Shown here in pieces: positions 38,160 to 48,700 of a stretch of DNA of 64,000 bases (position 1 is the stretch's first letter; the number at the start of each line of letters is the position of its first letter). The position numbers and the translations under genes were made by a program. This DNA is from Chrysoperla carnea (taxonomy: Eukaryota; Arthropoda; Insecta; Neuroptera; Chrysopidae), in contig NC_058342.1 in assembly GCF_905475395.1 (NCBI RefSeq), forward strand, positions 21,424,640 through 21,488,639, given 5' to 3'. The notes under the pieces are model-generated. The model was not told the origin of the DNA and did not search any database. It worked only from the letters and a program-made list of their open reading frames with translations.

Positions 38160-38570
38160 ACAAACACAGATGCCGATTTATCAAATCTGAAAAATAAACT
38201 TCAGTCAATAAATATAAATAGTGAATATACTTTGAACAACATAATTTTAAGGAACAATCGAGTGGCATAACAAAACCTCTTTAACCATCAATCCTCACGA
38301 ATTACACATTCAACACATCTAGGTATTACGAAAATAAATCAATTAGCAAGACGTCATTGCTTCTGGCACGGCATTGGCAAAGATATCGAAAGATTAGTAA
38401 AATCTTGTGAAAATTGCGCAAAGGAAAAAAATCCACCTTAAGTACCGATACATCGTTGGGACTTTCCAGAAGAAAATTAGATACACATAGAGTACGTGGG
38501 TATATATTTTGCAAAAATTACAATCAAAAATATATTACAAAAATAAACTCGTTGGGTAATTTGGTAATTT
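38160..38570 (+). pseudogene. gypsy-type (LTR retrotransposon) integrase fragment
   Basis: Around 38320-38450 the plus strand reads STHLGITKINQLARRHCFWH, GIGKDIERLVKSCENCAKE and NPP, then a stop. This is the H2C2 zinc-binding domain at the start of a gypsy-like integrase. Weaker similarity follows (WDFPEEN, IHIEYVGIYF). No protease, reverse transcriptase or paired LTRs were found around it. Confidence 0.75.
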
Positions 38571-39149
38571 CAATTTGTTCACGACTTTGAATTTAAAAGA
38601 CGAAAATTCTTTCAAAAGAATGAACAATTACGTCTTTATTTACATACTAGAGCGCTGGAGGTAACCAACACGATTAAAAGCATGGTTGGTAAAGAAGTTC
38701 CCAATAAATGTTTTGAAGTCCTTCAGTGCAGTCAATTTCATCTGGAAGTTAAAATAATTTTGTACTATGCAACAAATATAAACATTCAGTTATGTAAATT
38801 TCATCTGCAAGTAAAAATAATTTTGTATTATCTTGCAAACACAATAAAGAGAAACCAAACAATTCGATCAGGGAAGGAATGGCTAGTCACAAAATGAAGA
38901 TCGGAGTAGTAAGCAGTTGACATCATCTGCTAACAATCTGAAAAGGAACTGACTGTCACTTGATCAGCACAGTTCATCGATATAGATGAACTAGAATTTA
39001 CTGATAATGTTTTAGGTAAAAGATCTTTTGGAAGCGTGATATTATCAAAATGAAAACGGAATGGATCTGAGTTTAAAAAATATCAGTATTTCAAAATCAC
39101 AAATACTCGGTTAGAGAATTAAATGCGTTAGATAGAGTTCGCCATACTG

Positions 39150-39335
39150 ATATTGGCAGGAGAAAATCAGGAAGACCTCGCATCACCTGGCGAAGAACCG
39201 TAGAAAAAGAGGCAGGAAGGTAAAACCGACCTGGAAGGAGTGAAGACAAGAGTCTGGCCATCAATCGTGCCCGCTGGAGATCCTTTGTTGCGGCTCTGTG
39301 CCCCCATAGGGATTAAAGGAATTAAGTCAAGTAAG
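39150..39335 (+). pseudogene. LINE C-terminal fragment
   Basis: The plus strand reads GRPRITWRRTVEKEAGR, then INRARWRSFVAALCPHRD, the usual C-terminal tail of a group of non-LTR reverse-transcriptase proteins. An in-frame stop breaks it. It ends about 90 bp before the kinase-like ORF at 39421. Confidence 0.6.
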
Positions 39336-39420
39336 TCATGCTGATATTGTGTCACTCATGGCTACATGTAAAACTTATGATAATCTTTATATTATTATAT
39401 AGTATTTTCAAAGTTTTAAT

Positions 39421-39616
39421 TTGAGAAATTTCATTTTAAATAATAATGTAAAAATTGTATATGAAGATAAGCATAACAGAAACTATTACATCAGCTTACA
39501 AATAAGTAGAGCAATTTCCAATCTTCACGAATTGAATCCTGCAATAATTCACAAAAATATGTTATCTATCGTCTCCTTCACCTCTCTTACACTACAATTG
39601 GAAGTCATTTTCAGGG
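39421..39616 (+). repeat. protein-kinase-like fragment, copy 1
   Basis: Translation gives LRNFILNNN, then YYISLQISRAISNLHELNPA, IIHKNMLS and LTLQLEVIF. The run L-H-x-L-N-P-x-I-I-H-K-N resembles the catalytic-loop region of tyrosine-kinase-like kinases (normally HRD), and the last part the strand before DFG. The catalytic Asp is Asn. The segment from about 39478 is repeated at 42229-42367. Confidence 0.45.
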
Positions 39617-39839
39617 TAAGGTTAAGGCGGCAATAGTGACTATAGCGGCAACTTCTGCGTAGAAGGCAGAAGGCGTATCTCTTTATGCTTAAGACGGCCT
39701 CCCTATAGGTAGATTTCATTTCCAGTTCAATTGCGTCTGAGATGTTACTTATTCGTAGTTGTACCGATATATTCTCTGGATTCATACAAACAAGAGTTGT
39801 GATCTGTGAATCTGTAAAGTAATCAGAATCAGTCACCAT
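39549..39839 (-). CDS. unrecognised ORF divergent from the Rap1-Myb ORF
   Basis: This 96-codon ORF starts 130 bp from the ATG of the Myb ORF on the opposite strand. Its first 75 residues (MVTDSDYFTDSQITTLVCMN onward) have protein-like composition. The C-terminal 20 residues run into the kinase-like repeat at 39478-39616 in an unrelated frame, so the ORF may be truncated or chance. I recognise no domain. Confidence 0.25.
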   Translation of the reverse strand: MVTDSDYFTDSQITTLVCMNPENISVQLRISNISDAIELEMKSTYREAVLSIKRYAFCLLRRSCRYSHYCRLNLTLKMTSNCSVREVKETIDNIFL

Positions 39840-39968
39840 TTTAAATAAATTATGGATTCAAGTAAAATGTTAAATAAATCATGTAAAACAAATTTAATTA
39901 AAAAACGACATAATTATAATAATTATTTTATTCGTTATTATAAAGAATATTTAAATAAATAAGAAAAT

Positions 39969-40445
39969 ATGATTAATATTAATAATAATAATGAACAAAC
40001 AACAGATGAATATAAAATGGAAATGATAAGAAAATGGGTAAATCATACAGAACCCAATTTAGATTATAAAGAAGGTTTTGTTGATGATGGAGATAAAGAT
40101 AATTCACAAACACAGAATAGAAATGAAATAGAAGAAAAAAACGATAGAATTGAAATAATGGATGAATTAATAATAGAAGAATGTAAAGTTAATTATGCAA
40201 TGAAAGATATGCGACAAACAAAATCAAAGTCATACACAATGTGGGGACAAAGAGAAATTTTAAAATATATTTTTATAAAAAAATATGAAAACCAAGTAAT
40301 GGATAACAAAATATGGCAACGAATGGAACAAGAACAAATTCTAAAAGAACGTACATGGCAATCATTAAGAAACCATTTTAGAAGAACAATCTTAACAGAA
40401 CCAGCATTTAGTTTACTTGTGAAAAAAAAGGACAAGAACTATTAA
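39969..40445 (+). CDS. short single-exon protein with a Rap1 (TERF2IP)-like Myb domain
   Basis: This intact 158-codon ORF has an in-frame TAA just before its ATG. Residues 1-80 are acidic and Asn/Glu-rich. Residues about 90-150 fit the Myb fold of Rap1/TERF2IP-type telomere proteins: MWGQREILKYIFIKKYENQV, then IWQRMEQEQILKERTWQSLR and NHFRRTIL. The spaced Trp residues and the TWQSL core are the diagnostic part. No BRCT or Rap1 C-terminal domain follows, so it is much shorter than a full Rap1. It is flanked by LINE and pogo relics and could be a host gene, a domesticated gene or a transposon accessory protein. The domain call is by eye. Confidence 0.55.
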   Translation: MININNNNEQTTDEYKMEMIRKWVNHTEPNLDYKEGFVDDGDKDNSQTQNRNEIEEKNDRIEIMDELIIEECKVNYAMKDMRQTKSKSYTMWGQREILKYIFIKKYENQVMDNKIWQRMEQEQILKERTWQSLRNHFRRTILTEPAFSLLVKKKDKNY

Positions 40446-40537
40446 CTAAAAAATAAAAAATAACTATCAAAATAAGTTTTTGCATCGTTTTAACACAATA
40501 CAATTAAATAATACAAAATTGATTCAAAAACTGCATT

Positions 40538-40777
40538 TTAGAGAAAAAACACTCCAATACAAAGTTGTAAAATTTTCAATCGATACAATTCTTTCATGCA
40601 TTCTTTTTGAAATCCAAAACAATTCATACCCATGTGAAAGGCGTTTGCCAATCTACAGTTGGTTGATTTCGGAACCCACCAGTTTGGATTAAAATTGACT
40701 ATATACAAGCCAGTCATTTTTAAAAAATTTGATTGGTTCAAGTCCTGAAAAACGGCTATGTCTATACGATGCAGCAT
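40538..40777 (-). other. unrecognised protein-like ORF
   Basis: This minus-strand ORF of 79 codons has an unusual segment with NWWVPKS, AFHMGMNCFGFQKECMKELY and RLKILQL, which looks like part of a real protein and not a shadow. I cannot name the family. No splice partner was found. It could be an exon, a pseudogene fragment or a transposon piece. Confidence 0.25.
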
Positions 40778-41526
40778 ATTGAAGAGACACGGCTACACAT
40801 CTTCGCTTTAAAATTTTAATGAGAGGCATTAAACCAGTATTTGAGCTAAATTATTGATATTAAAAAATTACACAATGTGTATGTCGTTTTTCGAACAGCG
40901 ATAAAATCTGGTGGTTCACTTTTTAATCACCTTCTAAGCGGTTATTGTTGAGAATTTTTGCATTATCGTGTCGAGTTACCCTGATTTTTTATTTTTGCGT
41001 CAAATTAAAATTTGAGCAGCGTTCAATATGAATGCTTTTAATGGATTTTGGTATTAAAGATGTATCATTCATCAAGATTGCTTGGAAGAGACCATTTGGA
41101 TAATTTTGGTGATAATGAAATTGCAAGATATGAGCCCACTTGTTTAAATATTTTAATCATGAATACTTTTATAAAATTTTTTACTTAAATCATTATAAAA
41201 AATAAATATATATCTTCTTTTTTTTCTTACTTATTCGTGTTATGATCGTTTTTTTTGTTTTGACGAAAGAAAAATTGAGTTTTAAGGTAGGATATACTTT
41301 GTTAATAGTTTTACTGGTGAATATTTTTAATTGAGGTCATTTTGGTAAATACTGAACTTCAACTCACGCAAAACTGTGGTGCGTGGTATAGGTTTAATAC
41401 CAAATGTCGGTTTTGTACACAGTAGTTCAAATCACTTGAGGACACAGTGGTTCATGATCCACTGTGTATCAACTATATCAACTATTTCTACTGATAATAA
41501 TGCTATAATAACAAAATGCTAAATTT

Positions 41527-42235
41527 TTGTTAATTTTCCTTTCTAAGATGGCTCGTCGTGCAAAGCATATCGTTCAACATACTGCTGAAAATATGAATAA
41601 TTTAAAGAAAATACAAAATGGTATGAGAGTAAGAAAAGCATCCAAAGATTCAGGCATTCCTTTCACTTCAATGAGACGTTATTACCTTAAAACCCGAAAT
41701 TTAAATGTCGACGAGGCTCGTTTAACGCCAAACTATAGCGTTAATAAACTTTTCAGTGAAGAGCAAGAAAAAATGTTAAAAGATTATTTTAAATATTGTG
41801 CGTTACTACTTTACGGATTGAGTATGAAGGAATGCCGAAGGATAGCGTATCAAATGGCTCTTTGCAATAATTTAAAAATGCCAGATTCATGAAAAAAACG
41901 AATTGGCGGGAAAGTATTGGCATTTAAATTTTAAAAAGATAAATCCAGAACTTACTTTAAAAAAACTTGAGGCGTGCAGTCTCGCAAGATCAACGATATT
42001 CAATTTAACAAATGTAGAAAAATTCTATAACAACTTAGAAACCTAATGAAAAGAAGCCCAGTAATTGCAGAGGGAACAAGAATATTTAATCGGGAAGAAA
42101 CTTCTACAACCAAGGTCCAAAAACCGCAGAAAGTAATTGTACCAAAAGATCGTAAAAATATAGGCAAAGTAGCAAGTGATGTCAGTGTGAGTGGAGTAGC
42201 GTTACTCCCAGTGATGGTATTCCCTAGAAAAAACT
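41527..42235 (+). pseudogene. pogo/Tigger (jerky-like) transposase remnant
   Basis: From MARRAKHIVQHTAENMNNLK the plus strand carries a psq-type helix-turn-helix (MRVRKASKDSGIPFTSMRRY), then the second DNA-binding segment (LLLYGLSMKECRRIAYQMAL, a stop, LEACSLARSTIFNLTNVEKF). It continues with the start of the DDE domain (TRIFNREETSTTKVQKPQKV and GVALLPVMVFPRK). Two stops, a missing segment and loss of the C-terminal half make it a relic. It is cut off exactly where a kinase-like repeat begins at about 42229. Confidence 0.8.
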
Positions 42236-42367
42236 ATTACATCAACTTACAAATAAGTAGAGCAATATCCTATCTTCACAAAATGAATCCTGCAATAATT
42301 CATAAAAATTTGTTATCTATCTTCTACTTCACCTCTCCAACACTACAATTGGAAATTATTTTCAGTG
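42229..42367 (+). repeat. protein-kinase-like fragment, copy 2
   Basis: It is closely similar to 39478-39616 (YYINLQISRAISYLHKMNPA, IIHKNLLS, PTLQLEIIF). It is fused directly to the pogo transposase relic ending VMVFPRK, so one ORF (42046-42447) spans both. Confidence 0.5.
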
Positions 42368-42859
42368 TACACCAATGTATATGGCAAATATACAGTCGTC
42401 AAATGCACCCGAACAAAAGGTTAAAAATTTTGGAAATCTTGATTTAAAATTTGTAAATCTTCTAAATTCCATAAAATTTCAAAAAAGATCAATTTTCTCG
42501 AATTAATAAATTTCTTGAAACTCAATTTTTCCAAATAATCGTTGGATTTTTGAAATTGACAGTCTCTAAATTGTTATAAACAATTGGTAAATTTTCCAAT
42601 GTTCTCAAAATCTATAAAATGTACCAGGTATTAAAAAATTTTCTCACTTTTTTTAATTTATAGAAATTTCTTTAAAATTTTTTGAATTATTAATTACAAA
42701 AGATGCCATTTTGAAATTGCACAAGGTGAAATCGGTATACGTATAAATATTTAATAAAAAATAATTGATGATAAAAGCGTTTTCAACAAAATTCGCACTT
42801 TGGCAAGCCGATAAATTCGACATTGGAATTATGGACAAATCCATCTTAATGACTACGTG

Positions 42860-43515
42860 GAGAGGCTGATACAAACTTCAATTTTGTCACCCAAACAACC
42901 ATTCTCTTACCCAACGATAGATGGAAATAACCAGAGATGATTCCAAAAAAATGGCTCAAGGACTTCCTTTTTCTCGCCTATTCTAAAGAAGAAAATGGTG
43001 TTTACTGCAAGCCATGTTGGATGTTCTTTCACAAAGGAGGCGGTAAAGGAAGTCATGAAAATTGGTCACCAGGTCTTTTCAAGATTGGACGAAAGCTAAA
43101 GAAATCTTCACCAGCCATGCGAATAAAGAATACCACAATGATAGATTATATTTTAGCCACCAACTTTCTCGAAATTTCAAAAATCGAAAAAAAGTCAAGA
43201 TATTATGTCTGCGTTGGATCCTCATCGAGCAAGAGAAATAGAAGTGAATAGAGCTGACGCAACCAGAAAAAAGATGGAAATGTTTGCGGCTGAGGATTGA
43301 AGAGCCCAAGATGTCCTAAAAATGTTACGAATTTGAGCCTACAAATCCAAAATAAAATCTTACAGATTTGAGCAGAAAGATTCCTGCGCAGCGTTATGAT
43401 CGACGAAAGACTAAGAGCACTTGTCATACTGTCAATACATTGGGATTATAAGTGGATCCTAACGAAGTCCTCAAAATTAGCCACAAAATTTCGACGTCGA
43501 CGTCTGATCTTGTGA
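42860..43515 (+). pseudogene. hAT-derived TTF/ZMYM-type transposase remnant
   Basis: The plus strand reads YPTIDGNNQ, then FQKKWLKDFLFLAYS, GVYCKPCWMFFHKGGGKGSH (a TTF-type zinc finger), and KVKDIMSALDPHRAREIEVN in a shifted frame. After a long deletion and stops it ends with MIDERLRALVILSIHWDYK and FRRRRL, the C-terminal dimerisation region. The catalytic core is missing. Confidence 0.68.
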
Positions 43516-43589
43516 ATTCGTTTTATGATGCGTTATAATATGTATAAGGGATGAATTGTTCATGTAATTTATACATCATGAAAAAACTC

Positions 43590-44135
43590 GTAACAATGTC
43601 AATTACATTGCTGTGTAAAGGTTTTACCACATAATTCACATACATGATTTTTTTTCTCAGAATGAATGAGTTTATGTTGAATTAAATTCTGTTTTGTGTT
43701 AAATTTGGGGAGCCCTAAATTTTTTATCGTAAACTTCACATGACAAAGGTTTTTCTCCAGTATGAAAATCTCCAAATGAATGAATTTATGCTGTATTAAA
43801 CTCTCGTTTCACAGTAAATTTTTTGTCACAAATTCCACATTAAAAAAGTTTTTCTCCAGAATGAGTAAGTTTATGCACAATTAAACTTTTTTGCTGACTA
43901 AATGTCTTATCACAAGCTTCACAGGATAAAGATTTTTCACCAGCATGAATGAATTTATGTTACATTTAACTTTGTTTAAGAGTAAATTTCCTATCACAAA
44001 TTTCACATTAAAAAGATTTTTCTCCCGTATGAATGGCTTTATGTTGAAGAAAATGACTATTACGCATAAATGTTTTTTCACAGGCTTCGCATGAAAAACG
44101 TTTGAGTCTATCAGTTGATTGATGTCCAAAAACAT
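43590..44135 (-). pseudogene. C2H2 zinc-finger pseudogene
   Basis: Reading the minus strand from about 44105 gives [20 protein letters not shown], then [40 protein letters not shown] and CGICDKKFTV. About five fingers with HTGEK-type linkers are recognisable. In-frame stops interrupt it, several at linker positions, and at least one frameshift precedes the last finger (HVCELCGKTF). Its linkers and CDICDKKF-like fingers resemble the intact gene at 55.8-58.1 kb, so it may be a decayed relative. It is not translatable as it stands. Confidence 0.8.
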
Positions 44136-44310
44136 TTTGATTTAATATAATAAATTATGTATTTAATGGCTGTTTACATTTTTATGTCAATTTTATTACA
44201 AGTTACAACTACTACATAAACAATAGGTATGTGCCACCAGCCGGCAGCTAACACCACATTTAGGGCTTGTTCCACATAAAAGTATTACATTTATGAAAGT
44301 ATTAAATTTT

Positions 44311-44502
44311 TAAACTTTATGACATCATCAGATTGAAAAAATTTAATATTGCTCGATCACATCCAAATTTTATCCAATTTTGATAAACCAAGTATGTAAT
44401 CCTACTAAATTTGGGCCATACTTTTCATATTTGTGATCAAAATTAACCTAGCTCTAATAAATTTCAAGAATTTGGAGTCCTGGTCCCGGAATTAGGCACA
44501 GT
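44311..44502 (+). repeat. partial copy of the 29-kb tandem repeat unit
   Basis: It contains AACCAAGTATGTAATCCTAC, GTGATCAAAATTAACCTAGC and GAGTCCTGGTCCCGGAATTA. It is cut before the GATAGCTAGC block. Confidence 0.75.
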
Positions 44503-45644
44503 GTTCCGAATCCAGCGAGTTATCACACGTATTTTTACGGCCACTATTGCTATATTTCATCAATGAGAACTTGTTGCTTAGACTACATAAAGTCTGCAAT
44601 GTATTAAATTTTTTGTAATTTTTAGAGATGGAGAAAAATTTTCTCTTTTTAAAAAAACCAACCATTATTATAGGAAAATTTTTTTAAGCTTAATTCGATT
44701 CCGTACAGCTATCTGAAAATACTTTACAGAAGCTATCTGAAAATACTTTACAGATAACAGATTACAGATAAATTTTTGCTGCCAATTTTCATCGAAATTA
44801 TAATTTTTATAAAAAAATATTTACCGTTAATATAATTTTAGGAAGATCTATAAATAGCAATTGCAGCGTTACATTTGCAGAGGTTACAGAAAATGTGACA
44901 CAGGGTGGCGAAGCAAAAGGGAGGATCAGAAAAGATTACATTTTGATTAACGTGTTTTATGAATGGTCCACCAAATGGAAGATCTGGAAAAAATATGGTA
45001 GATAAATAAAAACAAAAAATATATTTAAAAAATATGATTATCTAAATTTCATATTTATAATTTTATTTTGATTTACTTAATAATAAATAAGTAGAAAATT
45101 CTTAAATATTTTATATTTTCTTTTACTAATAAAAAATACTGAATACTTTGTATATATTTTTAAAATGTAGAAATTTCAATAATTTTTAACATTCATAACA
45201 AATAACTTTCCGACCACTTCTCTTTTAAAATTAAAAATATATAATCAACGCGTTCAAACTAACTCAAGTCTATTTTACCTAGCTCAGACACTCAGCATGG
45301 AAATTTATGGGATGAAATTTCTTATTCTTCCAACCGTCGACACAAAGTGGTAGGGAATGAAAGTACAAGCTTTCAAATAGGCTGTAGATCATCCCGATTC
45401 GAATATTTTTCTCTGAGATACAGATATTTAAAATTTGAAGATGTGATTTCTCAAAAACTGTGATTTTTTTTCGGTAAGTGTATTAATGAATATTACTTTA
45501 TTACATAGCTTAAGGGTAAATTCGATGCCATTTTGATTAGATACTCCACCGATTCGCTGAGTTTCTTAACTAGCATGGTCAAGTTATTTTGAACGCGCTC
45601 AATAATAATAATTATAATTTACATTTTTATTATACTTTTCCTGT

Positions 45645-45650
45645 TTTATT
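45645..45650 (-). promoter_or_regulatory. candidate polyadenylation signal of Hr78
   Basis: AATAAA on the minus strand about 43 bases beyond the Hr78 stop codon is the nearest canonical hexamer. In DNA this AT-rich such a match can occur by chance. Confidence 0.35.
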
Positions 45651-45692
45651 AACCTATACAATATGCATCCATCCCTATTTTATTTTATAAAA

Positions 45693-45784
45693 TTATTTTT
45701 TACTATATATAAATTCATCTTCACTTTGTCCAGTTTGTTCCATTTTTATTGAACAACCAGCTGCATACGATGATGCCATCACAT
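45693..45784 (-). CDS. Hr78: Hr78 exon 6 (C-terminal tail and stop)
   Basis: The acceptor TTTTATCAG (about 45785) joins in phase and adds a 30-residue tail beginning [10 protein letters not shown] and ending FIYSKK, then TAA. The tail is polar and holds an IKME motif. This assignment rests on splice signals and phase, not on strong homology, so it is the least certain exon. Confidence 0.7.
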
Positions 45785-48700
45785 CTGATAAAAAGAAAAT
45801 AAACATATTACATATTTATATTTAAGGAAATTATGAATTTTTTTTAAATAAATGAATATTATTTAAGGTAGCACATCAGGTTACGTTAGGTTAGGTTAGA
45901 GTGGCTGTTCTGGGGTGGAACACACTAAGACCACAGGGTCCATTATGATACCGAAAGAGAGTTGGCCCATCTCTGACCACTACTTCATGAACCATTTGGA
46001 GCTGTTAAGGTAGTACCAGCATGAAATCACTTTTCGACAGATTTGGCCGAATTTTTTTTCTCGGGTTTATAATAGCTTTATTTATGAATTCCTAAAATTT
46101 CATAATTTTTGACCGTTTAGATCGCGAGATATTTAAAGACAAAGTTCGCGATTTTGAGGGTCATGTCCCATTTAAAGCATGTAAAATGTCCGGTCTCTCC
46201 AACTATTTTTTATGATATTATTATATATTGAAGAAAAAGTAGAAAAAAATGTTTATACAATACAATTCTAAAAAAAAAAATTAGAAATTAATTTTCACTT
46301 TCGAGATATTAATTTTGACGTAAATTGATCGAAATTGGGACGTTGGCATAATTATTTCCCATTTTAAACGGTCAAAATTTCTGAAACTTTGGGAATTAAT
46401 AGTAAGCATTATTAAATTCTTAAATTTAATTTTTCGTTAAATTCTGTCGAAAAAAAAATTGTACCATTGCTTTAACATAGAAACTGCAAATACCATGCTG
46501 GAAATACCTTAAGGAACAATAAGTGTGCTTTGACTTTTGTCCAAGAAAGGCTAGCTCAACACTTTTCTGTAGAATATAATAAATAACATTTGGCGTAACA
46601 TGTTCAAAATGACAGTTATTAGGTTCTTGATTATTCATTATTACTTTTTTCAAGGCTCTAAAACATATTTAATGAAACCGGTCAAGTGGTCGAGCTTGCT
46701 AAGGCGTCTTAGCTTGCTATGGTCAATGGCTGGGAGGTTGCTGGTTCGGACCTAGGCAGCGGCAGTGTGAACAAAAATAGTTAATGGGGTGGTAAATTGA
46801 TCACACTGTCGTCGCTTGGGTAAGAACGAAGTAACCGACTCCATCCACATCATGAAAATGTAATTGTATATATTCGAATGTATTTGAAATAAATAAAGAT
46901 TAAAAACATAATGATGTGGGTGGCCTCTGATAAATGTCTGATGAACGGAGGTAAAACCCCATCATCATATTTAATGAAACATTTATAATTTTCAACGCTT
47001 AAAACGAAACAACACAAAAACCTTTATCGGCGTTCAATAATTAATGCCAACCTTTATAAGCCAACCTTTATTTGAAAACGTCTGCGACCTTAAGTCCGTT
47101 GACATCAGCTGTTCTTAAACAGCTCAAAATCATTCATGGAGTAGTGGCCGATGATGGTTCAATCCTTGTCGGTATCTGAACGAATCCTTTGGTCTTAGTG
47201 TGTCAAGTAATAGTATGAAAATGTAGTACTATTTATGATACTTTTTTTTTGAATTAACAGTACAAACGGACCTATATTTGTTTTTGAAAATTGATGGAAC
47301 ACCTCCGACAATTGAGGGGGTCAGCAACTAAAATAAACCCCCTCAGACCGAAGTAATAATGAGGCCCCCTCAATTATCAGTGACGGTCCATCGATTTTCA
47401 AAAATAAACAGGTATAGACCCGTTTCTATTATTAATACAAATTCGAAAAAAATATAAATAGTACCAAAAAAGTACTACCTTTTCATACTATTATTATAAA
47501 ACTACCCCCCTCCCCCAATCCTAGAGAAAAATTTATGTCAATTTCAAAATTTTTTTTCCTTATAATTAGAGAACGGATAAAGATACAGGGTCGAGTCTTG
47601 GCTCAAAATAGATCACATAAAAACATAAAAAAGTCTAAGAATTAAAAAATAAATACATACTCATTGCGTATATATAAGGTATTACACTATTAATTTCTAC
47701 ATTTCCAATTAATCCAACAAAAAATAATTCTTCCAGTACAGTTGCATCAAAGGCACGCAAAGGCGGTAATCGTAATAGCAATCTGAAAAAAAAATGTACA
47801 TTAACAATTACTTTTTTAATGATTATATCAAAATTCTTCCTGGTAAGGGAGTCATTTGGCTCACTTTATGGGCGCAAATCGAAAAAGCACAAGTTCGTCT
47901 TATCCTTATAAAGACAGTTTGTTCAATAAACCGCTACATTAATTCAAATTGACAAACTGCCGGGATTTGAATCCATAACCTCCCAATTTCAACCAACCTC
48001 ACACTAAAACTTGACTGGTCCTACCGTGGTGAGTCATTTGGGGCCGAACAAATTAAAATACTAAAAAAAATAGAAAGCTTACCTAGGAAATTTATCAATA
48101 TTGTCAGGTGATTTTGTTTGTACATAACTGCGTAAACCACGAAATGATTTATCTTGTAATTTCTCCAAAAAGCATCGTTGTGTTGAATCCGATAATTCTG
48201 TTTGAAATAAGGCTAATGATTTTAAATATGCATATTCATGATCATCAACTTCTAACGTGTTCATCGATTGTACATAATCTTGTATCTTACATATGTGATC
48301 AGTCACTTGTTTTATTTTTACTTTATCTTGCGATACCGTTGAATGTAATTGTGTCATTAGCGATGATAATATTGATGATAATGATAATATCGAAGCACAT
48401 TGTGATAAACCCAATACAAATAATTCCGTCCAACAATTTCGTAATAATGTGATTTGTGTATCCGAGTTTAATGTTTTTAATGCTGCAAAATTCGGGTTAG
48501 TTAAGAAAGTTTACACATTTATCGAAGAAATGAAATACAGTCAAAATCGGCATCACTTAAAACGACGAATTGTCAATGAACAAAATGGATTCAAATATAA
48601 TTGAGTTGATCAAAATTTATATTTTTGACAAAAATGGAAAAATTGCATATCAGTTTTATAACAAATCTGTTTTTATACCCTGTATGTATGTAATATATAT

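Noticed and set aside
40193..40435. minus ORF opposite the Rap1-Myb ORF
   Set aside because: Phe/Ser/Ile-rich antisense shadow; the plus-strand reading has the recognisable domain.
43881..44135. 84-codon minus ORF
   Set aside because: It reads the zinc-finger pseudogene in the wrong frame; the correct frame has fingers interrupted by stops.
48108..48452. 114-codon plus-strand ORF
   Set aside because: It lies antisense to Hr78 exon 4 and has no domain; it is a shadow of the exon's codon structure. The plus ORF at 49649-49894 is likewise antisense to exon 3.
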